Assembly: GCF_002196705.1 (NCBI RefSeq)
Contig: NZ_NADJ01000032.1
Span: 1-64,000, forward strand
Direction: 5' to 3'
Length of the DNA: 64,000 bases
DNA from: Desulfosporosinus sp. FKB
Lineage (GTDB): Bacteria > Bacillota > Desulfitobacteriia > Desulfitobacteriales > Desulfitobacteriaceae
Shown here: piece by piece, positions 50,869 through 59,397 of the stretch
How the letters are laid out: every line of letters starts with the position of its first letter
How positions within the stretch are numbered: the stretch's first letter is position 1
Notes under the pieces: generated by a model
What the model was told of the DNA's origin: nothing
The model's input: only the letters and a program-made list of their open reading frames with translations
The model's database searches: none
Made by a program: the position numbers and the translations under genes

Positions 50869-51503
50869 TGGACTCAAATCAAATCTGGCAATGGACAACA
50901 GAGGATTTTTTAACGGTATCTGCTAGTTCTTCTCCAACGCCGGGCGGAGGGAGCGTTTCTGCCTATGTTGGAGCCCTTGCTGCTTCTATGACATGTATGG
51001 TAGCTAATCTGACCATTGGCAAGGAGAAATATAAAGAGGTTGAGCCAAAGGTAAAAGAGATTTTGGCACAGGCGGAAATGGTTTTGGACCTCTTAAAAAA
51101 AGGACTCAGTCAAGATATAGCCGAGTTCTCAAATTTTATGGCGGTATTAAAATTACCAAAGGGTACTGAAGAAGAAAAAGCGATGAGGGCTAATAAGCTG
51201 CAGGAAGTTTTGGTTTCAGCTACCGATACACCATTGGGAATTGCCCAAAATTGTTTTAAAGTTTTGCAATTAGCTCAAGAATTAGCGCCAATCGGGAATA
51301 AAGGAGCCATTAGTGATGTAGGGGTCGCTGCTTATTTGGCGGAAAACGCCCTTAAATCGGCGATGCTTAGTGTCGATATTAATCTGCCTCAGATAAAAGA
51401 TCAGGGATACCAAGAACGGGTCAAGGCCGAACGGACTCGGTTATTTGAACAGGCTGCCGCAATTTGTGCAGAAACTGTTGCCGTAGTACAAAGCAGACTT
51501 TAG
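50868..51503 (+). CDS. fchA: Methenyltetrahydrofolate cyclohydrolase / formiminotransferase-cyclodeaminase family protein
   Basis: A 211-residue protein of the FTCD cyclodeaminase domain family: SSPTPGGGSVSAYVGALAASMTCMVANLTIGKEKY and NKGAISDVGVAAYLAENALKSAMLSVDINL. Stand-alone members in acetogens and relatives act as methenyl-THF cyclohydrolase (FchA). GTG 50868 shares one base with the folD stop and follows AAGGAGG. Its pairing with folD favours the FchA reading over histidine degradation. Confidence 0.88.
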   Translation: MDSNQIWQWTTEDFLTVSASSSPTPGGGSVSAYVGALAASMTCMVANLTIGKEKYKEVEPKVKEILAQAEMVLDLLKKGLSQDIAEFSNFMAVLKLPKGTEEEKAMRANKLQEVLVSATDTPLGIAQNCFKVLQLAQELAPIGNKGAISDVGVAAYLAENALKSAMLSVDINLPQIKDQGYQERVKAERTRLFEQAAAICAETVAVVQSRL

Positions 51504-51616
51504 TAGCGAAGATAAGTCAAAGGCACTATAGGTATTGATTTATCCACGACATCTGATGCTTATGCTGGCCGATAAAGATTTGCAATGAATTTTATGGGTG
51601 GGTAAGGAAATTAAAC

Positions 51617-51672
51617 AAAACCATGCATTGAAGTGGATGATTTAAACCACTATTTATGCATGGTTTTGTTTT
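51617..51672 (+). terminator. Terminator after fchA
   Basis: AAAACCATGCAT pairs with ATGCATGGTTTT, with an inner AGTGG/CCACT stem, followed by TGTTTT. Confidence 0.7.
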
Positions 51673-51787
51673 AAGAAGGGCGCTTATGGATTTTGCAACG
51701 GCCACTTTGTTGATGGTAAGAACCCAATAAATACGAATACCTTCAGTTTTGAACTAAACTGCTGTTTCCGGGCGCGGTCCGGAAAGC

Positions 51788-51818
51788 TTGACTCGATCCA
51801 CTTTTCTAATGGTATAAT
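51788..51818 (+). promoter_or_regulatory. Candidate promoter of the xseA operon
   Basis: TTGACT (51788-51793) and TATAAT (51813-51818) with a rather long 19-nt spacer, shortly before the xseA SD (GAGG). Confidence 0.5.
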
Positions 51819-51836
51819 GATTTTGAGGTGAAGGTT

Positions 51837-53042
51837 GTGCCCAAAATATGGTCGGTATCCGAACTTGTGGGTCAAATCAGTCAAGTTCTTCAGGAACAAA
51901 AAGATTTTCAAAATTGTTGGATCAGCGGAGAGCTTTCGAACTTTAAGAATCATCGTGCCTCCGGGCATTGGTATTTCACCTTGAAGGACGAGTTTTCCAG
52001 TCTAAAAGCAGTTATGTTTAAAAGCCGTTCTGAAAGAGTCCGTTTTGCCCCGTCAGATGGATTGAAAGTTCTGGTACGCGGCAATTTGCGCATTTATGAT
52101 CGTGAGGGAACGGTACAATTTTATGTTGAGGAAATGGAACCAAGTGGTCTTGGACAACTCTACTTGGCCTTTGAGCAGCTTAAAAAAAAGCTGGCCGCAG
52201 AGGGATTATTTGACCCGGTGCGAAAAAAAAAGATTCCTGCTTATCCTCGCAGTATTGGGATTGTAACAAGCCCAACAGGAGCAGTTATTCGAGATATACT
52301 CAATGTTATGGGGCGTCGTCATCCAAACCTTTCATGGATTTTGGCACCTGCTGCTGTGCAAGGTGAATTGGCGCCGCAAGAAATTGCCCAAGCAATTGCT
52401 CGGCTAAACCGTTCAGAAGCAGTCGACGTTATTATTATCGGGCGAGGCGGCGGGTCTCTCGAGGAATTGTGGGCCTTCAACACGGAAATTGTTGCAAGGT
52501 CAATAGCGGCCTCCCGAATACCCATTATCTCGGCAGTTGGGCATGAGACTGATGTAACTATATCTGATTACGTGGCAGATCTAAGAGCTCCAACTCCCTC
52601 GGCGGCGGCTGAACTCGCTGTTCCCATACTGGTTGATTTACAGCTGCAAGTCGAGCAATTGCGGATTCGCTTGAAGAATGGCTTAGAAGCGCAAATTGAA
52701 CGCAAACGCCAACAGCTTGCGGGGATCGCTAATAAGGGTCCGCTTAAGGATCCGTTCTGGAGAATCGATCAGAATCGCCAGCGTTTGGATAGCCTTCACA
52801 TGCGTCTTCAGGAAGGCATGACTAGATTTGTCAATGATAAAAATGGTATACTAAATTTATTGGCAGCAAAATTGGATTTGCTAAGTCCGTTAGCGATCTT
52901 AGGCCGAGGATATTCTCTGGCCTATAATGAAGAAGGAAAACTTCTTCGTTCGGCTGCGAATGTCGAGGTACTGGAACAGATTCGCGTTCAGCTAAGTGAA
53001 GGACGGCTGGTCTGCAAGGTAACAGAGAAGGAGATTGAATAA
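51837..53042 (+). CDS. xseA: Exodeoxyribonuclease VII large subunit
   Basis: The catalytic subunit of a bidirectional single-strand exonuclease. The 401-residue protein has an N-terminal OB domain (VSELVGQISQVLQEQKDFQNCWISGELSNFKNHRASGHWYFTLKD), then SIGIVTSPTGAVIRDILNV, VIIIGRGGGSLEELWAFN and SAVGHETDVTISDYVADLRAPTPSAAAE. GTG 51837 is favoured over GTG 51828 by the 8-nt distance from GAGG. Operon with xseB, ispA and following genes. Confidence 0.96.
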   Translation: MPKIWSVSELVGQISQVLQEQKDFQNCWISGELSNFKNHRASGHWYFTLKDEFSSLKAVMFKSRSERVRFAPSDGLKVLVRGNLRIYDREGTVQFYVEEMEPSGLGQLYLAFEQLKKKLAAEGLFDPVRKKKIPAYPRSIGIVTSPTGAVIRDILNVMGRRHPNLSWILAPAAVQGELAPQEIAQAIARLNRSEAVDVIIIGRGGGSLEELWAFNTEIVARSIAASRIPIISAVGHETDVTISDYVADLRAPTPSAAAELAVPILVDLQLQVEQLRIRLKNGLEAQIERKRQQLAGIANKGPLKDPFWRIDQNRQRLDSLHMRLQEGMTRFVNDKNGILNLLAAKLDLLSPLAILGRGYSLAYNEEGKLLRSAANVEVLEQIRVQLSEGRLVCKVTEKEIE

Positions 53043-53043
53043 T

Positions 53044-53349
53044 ATGAAAGAAGAAGAACTAGAGGGCTTTTCTCAATCTTCCCTTGAGCTTCTCAATTTT
53101 GATATATCGGAAGAAAAAGACGCTATTTCTTTGGAAACTGGATTTGAACGATTAGAATCCATTGTTAAGGCCCTTGAACAGAAAGACCTTCCTTTAGAAA
53201 ACGCTTTGAACTATTTTAAAGTTGGTGTTGCTCTCGTCCAACATTGTTCCAGGGTGCTAAATCAGGCGGAGAAACAAATGCAGGTTTTACTTGAAGACCC
53301 TGATGGACAACTACAGTTTCAGACCATCAGTTTTGATGTGAAAGGATGA
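53044..53349 (+). CDS. xseB: Exodeoxyribonuclease VII small subunit
   Basis: A 101-residue subunit with the conserved helical hairpin SLETGFERLESIVKALEQKDLPLENALNYFKVGVALVQHCSRVLNQAEKQMQVLL at about residues 30-85. The acidic N-terminal extension of about 30 residues makes it longer than the usual ~80. ATG 53044 follows AAGGAG, one base after the xseA stop. Confidence 0.93.
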   Translation: MKEEELEGFSQSSLELLNFDISEEKDAISLETGFERLESIVKALEQKDLPLENALNYFKVGVALVQHCSRVLNQAEKQMQVLLEDPDGQLQFQTISFDVKG

Positions 53350-53356
53350 GAGAGTA

Positions 53357-54223
53357 GTGTTCCAGGAAACTTTTCAACTGTATATAACCATGATTGAGAA
53401 ATATCTTGCGCAAATGCCCTGGGGCAAGGATAAACTAAGTGAAAGCATGTCCTATTCTCTGGTTGGAGGAGGTAAACGTATCCGACCAGTTTTAGCTTTA
53501 GCTTCGGCGAAGGCAGTGGGAGGAGATCCGGAAAAGATTTTACCCGCCGCTTTAGCTCTGGAGTTAATTCATACGTATTCTCTCATTCATGATGATTTAC
53601 CGGCAATGGATAATGATGACTATAGAAGGGGAAGATTATCTAATCATAAGGTTTTTGGTGAGGCTAATGCAATTTTAGCAGGGGATGGATTGTTAACCTA
53701 TGCCTTTGAATTTCTCGCCGATCCGGTTCTCTGTCAACCCGAAAGGCAGCTTCGAGTTATCCGTGAAGTGGCTGTTGCAGCGGGAAAAAACGGTATGGTG
53801 GGAGGACAAGTTTTAGATATTGCAGGCGAAGGAAAAAAACTTTCTTTGGCGGAACTCGAAGAAATACATAAAGCGAAGACGGGTGCGTTATTGACGGTCT
53901 CCGCACGTCTTGGCGGTATATTAGCGGGAGGCACTGAGGAGCAGATTGAGGCCTTAACCAATTATGCTCAAGCTTTAGGGCTGGCCTTTCAAATAAAAGA
54001 TGATATTTTAGATGTAACCGGAGACAGTGAGACCCTTGGTAAACCCGCAGGCAGTGACCAACGTCAAGAGAAGGCAACTTACGTCTCGATATTGGGCCTT
54101 GAGGAAGCGAAACGCCAGCTGCATGCTCAAATTCAAAGAGCTCAATCTGCCTTAAAACTATTGGCTAACGGAGCAGAGTTTCTTGGCGATCTTGCTGTTT
54201 ATATCGAACAACGCCAGCATTGA
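53357..54223 (+). CDS. ispA: Geranyl/farnesyl diphosphate synthase
   Basis: It condenses IPP with allylic diphosphates to give FPP. The 288-residue protein has GGGKRIRPVL, first aspartate motif DDLPAMDNDDYRRG, GEANAILAGDGLLTYAF, GQVLDIAGEG and second aspartate motif FQIKDDILDVTGD. GTG 53357 follows AAGGATGAG. The product feeds polyprenoid and quinone synthesis, working with dxs downstream. Confidence 0.94.
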   Translation: MFQETFQLYITMIEKYLAQMPWGKDKLSESMSYSLVGGGKRIRPVLALASAKAVGGDPEKILPAALALELIHTYSLIHDDLPAMDNDDYRRGRLSNHKVFGEANAILAGDGLLTYAFEFLADPVLCQPERQLRVIREVAVAAGKNGMVGGQVLDIAGEGKKLSLAELEEIHKAKTGALLTVSARLGGILAGGTEEQIEALTNYAQALGLAFQIKDDILDVTGDSETLGKPAGSDQRQEKATYVSILGLEEAKRQLHAQIQRAQSALKLLANGAEFLGDLAVYIEQRQH

Positions 54224-54237
54224 AAGAGGGTGCTACC

Positions 54238-54678
54238 ATGCCCATTTTTCCAGGGATTTTTTATAACGCGATACTTGTTTCTGCAGTAACGGCTTGGCTT
54301 ATTGCCCAACTTTTGAAAGTTGTTATAAACTTAATTGTGGCCGGTAAATTCAACCTTCAACTTATATTGAGTTCTGGAGGATTTCCAAGTTCTCATTCTG
54401 CAACGGTCAGTGCCTTAGCTTTGGGAATCGGGAAATATTATGGCTGGAATTCTCCTATTTTTGCGGTCTCTGCTGTTTATGGTATGGTTGTATTATATGA
54501 TGCTGCGGGAGTCAGGCGAGCAGCCGGCAAGCAAGCAGAAGTTCTTAATCAGCTGGTCGAACGATTGTCCCAAGGGTCAGATCTGTCCCAAGACCGTTTA
54601 AAAGAATTAATCGGACATACGCCATTAGAGGTCTTCGGTGGTGTTCTCGTAGGGATTATTGTGGGGCTTTTAATCTGA
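54238..54678 (+). CDS. Divergent PAP2 family membrane protein
   Basis: A 146-residue protein with about four helices and the acid phosphatase/vanadium-dependent haloperoxidase-related pattern (SSGGFPSSHSATVSALALGIG, YDAAGVRRAAGKQAEVLNQL, GHTPLEVFGGVLVGIIVGLL), as in B. subtilis YuiD-like proteins (DUF212). The GFPSSHSA and GHTPLEV elements echo PAP2 motifs. ATG 54238 follows GAGGG. A lipid-phosphate substrate is plausible given ispA and dxs beside it but not shown. Confidence 0.85.
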   Translation: MPIFPGIFYNAILVSAVTAWLIAQLLKVVINLIVAGKFNLQLILSSGGFPSSHSATVSALALGIGKYYGWNSPIFAVSAVYGMVVLYDAAGVRRAAGKQAEVLNQLVERLSQGSDLSQDRLKELIGHTPLEVFGGVLVGIIVGLLI

Positions 54679-54709
54679 TCAGACGTATATTGAGGAGGTT
54701 TACGGAACG

Positions 54710-55324
54710 TTGGCAGTTCGCAAACGTAAAAGCTTGAAGCATTTAAGCCTTGTTTTCATTGGGAGCTTTCTTATTGCAGCCGCTGTTGGGATCAGTTCAG
54801 AGTTATTAATGCGCAAAACCTCATCCTTATGGGTTGCAGCCTTCTTGCTTTTAACCGTAATTGGAGTGCATATTGTTTTTGATATTATAGGAATTGCTGC
54901 CACCGCTGCTCAGGAAGCTCCTCATCATGCCAGAGCTGCCAACCGTGTCCAGGGTGCACGCCAAGCGGTGTTTCTTGTACGGCATGCAGACTTGGTAGCC
55001 AATATGGCTAATGATGTCGTGGGGGATGTTACAGGAACCTTAAGCGGAGTGATGGCAGCAGCAATTGTTATAGATATTGTCCGGTTATATCCGAATTTTG
55101 GAACGAAAGAAATTTGGTTAACGACGATTATCTTGGCTTTGGTGGCGTCAATCACGGTCACCGGTAAAGCAATAGGTAAGACTCTGGCTATCCAAGAAGC
55201 GAATACAATTATTGCCTGGGTCGGGAGTGTTATTGCTGCTTTCGAACAAATTACGGGTTGGAATCTGACCGGAGCGAATAAACGAGGGGGCAAAAAGGAT
55301 GGGACTACTCGAAAAAATCCATGA
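54710..55324 (+). CDS. Uncharacterised membrane protein
   Basis: A 204-residue protein with about four hydrophobic segments ([88 protein letters not shown]) and the motif [35 protein letters not shown] between them. The arrangement faintly recalls the DUF21 membrane module of CorC/CNNM proteins. TTG 54710 follows GGAGG. The last 26 nt overlap dxs, so the two are coupled. I do not recognise the family firmly and assign no function. Confidence 0.75.
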   Translation: MAVRKRKSLKHLSLVFIGSFLIAAAVGISSELLMRKTSSLWVAAFLLLTVIGVHIVFDIIGIAATAAQEAPHHARAANRVQGARQAVFLVRHADLVANMANDVVGDVTGTLSGVMAAAIVIDIVRLYPNFGTKEIWLTTIILALVASITVTGKAIGKTLAIQEANTIIAWVGSVIAAFEQITGWNLTGANKRGGKKDGTTRKNP

Positions 55325-57209
55325 GCCAAATGATTTGGGCTCGTTGGATTTGGCCGAGCTTAACACTCTGGCTCAAGAGATTCGGAAACATATGATTGAT
55401 GTGATCTCTAAAAATGGCGGGCATTTAGCACCTAACCTTGGAGTCGTTGAATTGACAATAGCATTGCATAGGGTATTTGATAGTCCTAAGGACAAGATTG
55501 TCTGGGATGTCGGCCATCAAACCTATGTTCATAAATTATTAACGGGTCGTTATGATCGATTTTCTACGATACGTCAATATCAAGGTATCTCTGGTTTTCC
55601 CAAACGCTCCGAAAGCGTACATGATTGCTTTGAAACAGGTCATTCCAGTACCTCTATCTCGGCAGCGGTTGGTTTTGCAAAGGCCCGCGACATTCTGGGG
55701 GAACATCATCATGTGGTCGCAGTAATCGGAGATGGGGCTATGACAGGCGGGATGGCTTACGAGGCCTTAAATCATGCTGGCCATAATGAAACAAATATTA
55801 TTGTCGTTCTCAATGACAATGAGATGTCCATTTCACCTAATGTCGGAGCAATGTCTTCCTATCTCAACCGTCTAAGAACAGATCCTCTTTATGACAAGCG
55901 CAAGGAAGAAATTGAGGAGTTATTGAAACGTATTCCCAAAATCGGGTCGAAAGTTGCCAAAATGGTTGCCAAAGCAAAAGACAGCCTGAAATATTTGCTG
56001 GTTCCCGGCTTGCTTTTTGAGGAATTAGGGTTTACCTATTTGGGCCCAATCGATGGTCATGATCAGGCTTTATTAGAAGAAGTTCTCGATCAGGCCAAGC
56101 ATAAAAATGGCCCTGTCCTTGTTCATGTTGTAACCTGCAAAGGAAAAGGATTTGAACCTGCTGAAGAGAACCCTGATGTATTTCATGGTGTGGCTCCCTT
56201 TGATCCGGAAACAGGTAAGATTATAAAAAAATCTGCACCGCCAACCTATACAGCAATTTTTGGGGATACTCTCTGTCGATTAGCGAAGGATGACCCTGAA
56301 ATTGTGGCTATAAGTGCAGCCATGCCGAGTGGGACGGGTCTAAAGACTTTTGCGGAAATGTTTCCTGAACGTTTTTTTGACGTAGGAATTGCAGAACAAC
56401 ATGCTGTAACGTTTGCCGCTGGCTTAGCTTTTGGAGGACTTAAACCAGTCGTTGCCATTTATTCGACATTCTATCAGCGAGCCTATGATCAGGTTCTCCA
56501 TGATGTTTGTCTGCAAAATGCTCCCGTTGTCTTAGCTATTGATCGGGCAGGAGTCGTAGGTGATGATGGGCCAACACATCACGGCGTTTTTGATATTTCC
56601 TTTTTGAGGATTATTCCTAACCTCATTCTCATGGCTCCTAAGGATGAGGATGAATTGCGCCATATGCTTTTAACGGCCTTGAAGTATGATGGCCCGGTTG
56701 CTTTGCGTTACCCAAGATCGGCGGGACAAGGTGTTTCTCTAACGGAACCATTGCATGAGATTCCCATTGGCAAGGGAGAAGTGTTGCGAGACGGCAAGGA
56801 TGTGACGTTGATTGGAATTGGCCCTATGGTAAATATTTGTCTTTCTGCTGCGCAAGAATTGCGTCATAGAGGCATTGAGGCTGCGGTAATCAACTTGCGC
56901 TTTATTAATCCTCTTGATCGCGAATTGATCTTATCCTATGCCCGAAAAACCGAAAATTTTGTTACAATTGAAGACCATGTCCTAAAAGGTGGTATGGGCA
57001 GCGCTATTCTTGAACTTTTAGAAGAAGAAGGAATCCAAGGGGTTAACGTTGAACGTCTTGGATATACTGGTTTTGTGGAACAGGGATCAATTCCTCAGCT
57101 GCATATGGCTCAAGGATTATCTGTTAAAGGAATTATCCAAGCAATAGATCGTTTGAAAATAGTCGGATCCATCACCCAATCTCCGGATAGAGTGTCTACC
57201 GGCAAATGA
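55299..57209 (+). CDS. dxs: 1-Deoxy-D-xylulose-5-phosphate synthase
   Basis: A thiamine-diphosphate enzyme condensing pyruvate and glyceraldehyde 3-phosphate, the first step of the MEP isoprenoid pathway. The 636-residue protein has [17 protein letters not shown], the ThDP site [19 protein letters not shown]...[19 protein letters not shown], and the transketolase-like C-terminal half ([38 protein letters not shown]). ATG 55299 follows GAGGGGG. Confidence 0.97.
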   Translation: MGLLEKIHEPNDLGSLDLAELNTLAQEIRKHMIDVISKNGGHLAPNLGVVELTIALHRVFDSPKDKIVWDVGHQTYVHKLLTGRYDRFSTIRQYQGISGFPKRSESVHDCFETGHSSTSISAAVGFAKARDILGEHHHVVAVIGDGAMTGGMAYEALNHAGHNETNIIVVLNDNEMSISPNVGAMSSYLNRLRTDPLYDKRKEEIEELLKRIPKIGSKVAKMVAKAKDSLKYLLVPGLLFEELGFTYLGPIDGHDQALLEEVLDQAKHKNGPVLVHVVTCKGKGFEPAEENPDVFHGVAPFDPETGKIIKKSAPPTYTAIFGDTLCRLAKDDPEIVAISAAMPSGTGLKTFAEMFPERFFDVGIAEQHAVTFAAGLAFGGLKPVVAIYSTFYQRAYDQVLHDVCLQNAPVVLAIDRAGVVGDDGPTHHGVFDISFLRIIPNLILMAPKDEDELRHMLLTALKYDGPVALRYPRSAGQGVSLTEPLHEIPIGKGEVLRDGKDVTLIGIGPMVNICLSAAQELRHRGIEAAVINLRFINPLDRELILSYARKTENFVTIEDHVLKGGMGSAILELLEEEGIQGVNVERLGYTGFVEQGSIPQLHMAQGLSVKGIIQAIDRLKIVGSITQSPDRVSTGK

Positions 57210-57227
57210 AGGGGCGAAAAGAAAGTA

Positions 57228-58037
57228 TTGTCTAAAGGAAAAGAACGTATTGATATTTTAATGGTGAAAAATAATTTGGCAGCTAGTCGGGAGAAGGCTA
57301 AAGCCATGATTATGGCCGGAATCGTGTTTGCAGGCGGGCAGCGTGTCGATAAACCCGGGGCAGAATTAGCGAATAATTCTCGAATTGAGGTGAAAGGGGA
57401 AATCTTACCCTTTGTTTCAAGAGGAGGATTAAAGTTAGCCAAAGCTGTTGAAACCTTTTCACTTCAATTTAATGACCAGATAGTTGTCGATATCGGAGCC
57501 TCCACTGGCGGGTTCACAGATTGTGTCCTGCAAAATGGAGCAAAACGCGTTTATGCTGTAGACGTTGGCTATGGACAGTTAGATTGGAAACTACGTACTG
57601 ATCCCCGAGTAATCTCCATGGAACGTGTGAATGCTCGGTATTTAACCAAGGATTCTTTGCCGGAACAAGTGGATTGGGTTGTTTCCGACGTGGCTTTTAT
57701 TTCTATAACTAAGATTTTTACAGCAATGAAAGAAATCTTAAAGGAACATGGACAAGTACTCACTCTTATTAAGCCTCAATTTGAAGCCGGAAGAGAATTT
57801 GTGGGCAAAAAAGGTGTTGTCAAAGATCTTATGGTCCATAGACAAGTTCTCATGGATGTCCTCAGTCAAGCAGAAGTTTCAGGCTTCCGCATCCTGGGCC
57901 TTGAATACTCGCCGATCCGTGGACCGGAAGGAAATATTGAATATCTTGCTTGGTTAAAACTAGGGGCTTCGCAAGGAATCGATTGGAAGAACGAGCTGGA
58001 ATTTGTTGTTGAACATGCTCAGAAAGAGACGGAATAA
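57228..58037 (+). CDS. tlyA: TlyA-family rRNA 2'-O-methyltransferase
   Basis: A 269-residue protein with an N-terminal S4 RNA-binding domain (ERIDILMVKNNLAASREKAKAMIMAGIVFAGGQRVDKPG) and an FtsJ-like SAM domain (VVDIGASTGGFTDCVLQNGAKRVYAVDVGYGQLDWKLR; WVVSDVAFISITKI; LTLIKPQFEAGR). The TlyA family methylates rRNA ribose. TTG 57228 lies 18 nt after dxs with a modest SD. Equivalent of yqxC in the B. subtilis order. Confidence 0.94.
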   Translation: MSKGKERIDILMVKNNLAASREKAKAMIMAGIVFAGGQRVDKPGAELANNSRIEVKGEILPFVSRGGLKLAKAVETFSLQFNDQIVVDIGASTGGFTDCVLQNGAKRVYAVDVGYGQLDWKLRTDPRVISMERVNARYLTKDSLPEQVDWVVSDVAFISITKIFTAMKEILKEHGQVLTLIKPQFEAGREFVGKKGVVKDLMVHRQVLMDVLSQAEVSGFRILGLEYSPIRGPEGNIEYLAWLKLGASQGIDWKNELEFVVEHAQKETE

Positions 58038-58041
58038 CAAA

Positions 58042-58866
58042 ATGGAAAGAGTCGTGGGTTTATGGCTCAATAAGAGTAAACCGGAAGCAACCGTATTGGC
58101 TCAGGAGATAAAAGACTGGTTTCGGAAACGTGGCTGGGTCGTTTTATCACAATGGGAAGATATAATTAAACATAAAACGGACTTTTTGATCTCTTTAGGT
58201 GGGGATGGTACTCTGCTGGAGGCAGCTCGGGAAGGTGCACCTCATGGAATTCCGGTTATGGGAGTCAATTTCGGCCGCCTTGGCTTTTTGTGTGAAATCG
58301 AGAAAATCGATGTATTTCAGGCTTTAGAAAAGATACTTAACCAGGACTATCAAATTCAGGAACGACTTATGTTAAGGGCTGTGGTTAAACGAAACGACGT
58401 TGAAGTATATTCACAGCTTGCCTTGAACGATGTGGTTTTTTCCCGTGAGAGTCCTGAAGGAATTATTACACTTCAAGCTAATTTATCAGGTGAACCCTCG
58501 GTTAGTTACCCCGCAGATGGTCTGATTGTGTCAACACCAACAGGCTCTACTGCCTATTCCTTGTCGGCAGGCGGCCCAATTCTCAGTCCTAACGTTCAAG
58601 CCGTTCTTCTTACACCTTTGGCAGCTCATACCTTGTCCGCCCGACCGATGCTTGTCTCAGATCAGGAGGAAATCCAAATTTCTTTGTCCAATGGGGAACA
58701 ATGCCTTGTTAGTTTTGATGGAAGAACTAGTATTAAACTTCATTCGAGTGAATCTGTCATTATCCAAAAGGCTCCTATTCGGGCAAAACTTATTCGCTTA
58801 GGGAATCGAAGTTTTCCCCAAGTAGTTCGAGAGAAGTTAAGGGACCGTTGGCACGAGAAGACCTGA
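58042..58866 (+). CDS. nadK: NAD kinase
   Basis: It phosphorylates NAD to NADP. The 274-residue protein has the diacylglycerol-kinase-like GGDGTLLEAAR (about 53-63), GVNFGRLGFLCEI and the strong LALNDVVFSRE...ADGLIVSTPTGSTAYSLSAGGPIL motif. ATG 58042 is chosen; it lies 4 nt after tlyA and has a weak SD (AAAGAGACGG), suggesting coupling. In many clostridia nadK lies between tlyA and argR as here. Confidence 0.96.
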   Translation: MERVVGLWLNKSKPEATVLAQEIKDWFRKRGWVVLSQWEDIIKHKTDFLISLGGDGTLLEAAREGAPHGIPVMGVNFGRLGFLCEIEKIDVFQALEKILNQDYQIQERLMLRAVVKRNDVEVYSQLALNDVVFSRESPEGIITLQANLSGEPSVSYPADGLIVSTPTGSTAYSLSAGGPILSPNVQAVLLTPLAAHTLSARPMLVSDQEEIQISLSNGEQCLVSFDGRTSIKLHSSESVIIQKAPIRAKLIRLGNRSFPQVVREKLRDRWHEKT

Positions 58867-58934
58867 GGCGGGAGGTAGGCAAAATAACTTGGCTCAATAT
58901 TCTTGAATTGTGCAATGAAACAGGAGGCAAATCA

Positions 58935-59387
58935 ATGAAAGCTCGTCGCCAGATGAAAATTCAAGAAATTATTACTAAGGAGATTATTCGAACGCAGGAA
59001 GACCTTGCAGAAAAATTACATCAAGCAGGTTTTGAAGTAACTCAGGCAACCGTCTCTCGAGATATAAAGGAAATGGGTTTGACCAAAATTCCTACTGCCG
59101 ATGATGATTATCGTTATGCGATTCCTACCGAGGTTCATCCGACGAATCTCCAAGACCGTCTCAAACGTTTATTGCGTGAAACGGTGATCTCTATTAATGA
59201 TACAGAGAGCCTGATTGTGATTCGAACGATACCAGGAAATGCACATGCCCTTGCCGCAGTTATGGATAATATGAATTGGGAAGAGGTTATAGGAACTGTT
59301 GCGGGTGATGATACAATACTTCTCGTGATCAAACCCAAAGAAGTTGTACCAGTAGTTTTGAAACGACTGACGGACTTGCTCGGTTAG
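58935..59387 (+). CDS. argR: Arginine repressor ArgR/AhrC
   Basis: A 150-residue hexameric regulator of arginine metabolism. It has an N-terminal winged helix (RRQMKIQEIITKEIIRTQEDLAEKLHQAGFEVTQATVSRDIKEMGLTKI) and a C-terminal arginine-binding/oligomerisation domain (VIRTIPGNAHALAAVMDNMNWEEVIGTVAGDDTILLV, with the GDDT Asp pair). ATG 58935 follows AGGAGG at 7-8 nt; the open frame upstream overlaps nadK and lacks an SD. Confidence 0.96.
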   Translation: MKARRQMKIQEIITKEIIRTQEDLAEKLHQAGFEVTQATVSRDIKEMGLTKIPTADDDYRYAIPTEVHPTNLQDRLKRLLRETVISINDTESLIVIRTIPGNAHALAAVMDNMNWEEVIGTVAGDDTILLVIKPKEVVPVVLKRLTDLLG

Positions 59388-59397
59388 GAGGGGGATT

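Larger units (their letters stand above)
51504..51836. other. Non-coding spacer before xseA
   Basis: About 330 bp containing the fchA terminator (51617-51672) and the xseA promoter (51788-51818). I see no further gene. Confidence 0.6.

Noticed and set aside
32241-51750. Direct repeat ATACCTTCAGTTTT at 32241 and 51737
   Set aside because: A 14-bp match at two unrelated intergenic sites is expected by chance in a window of this size.
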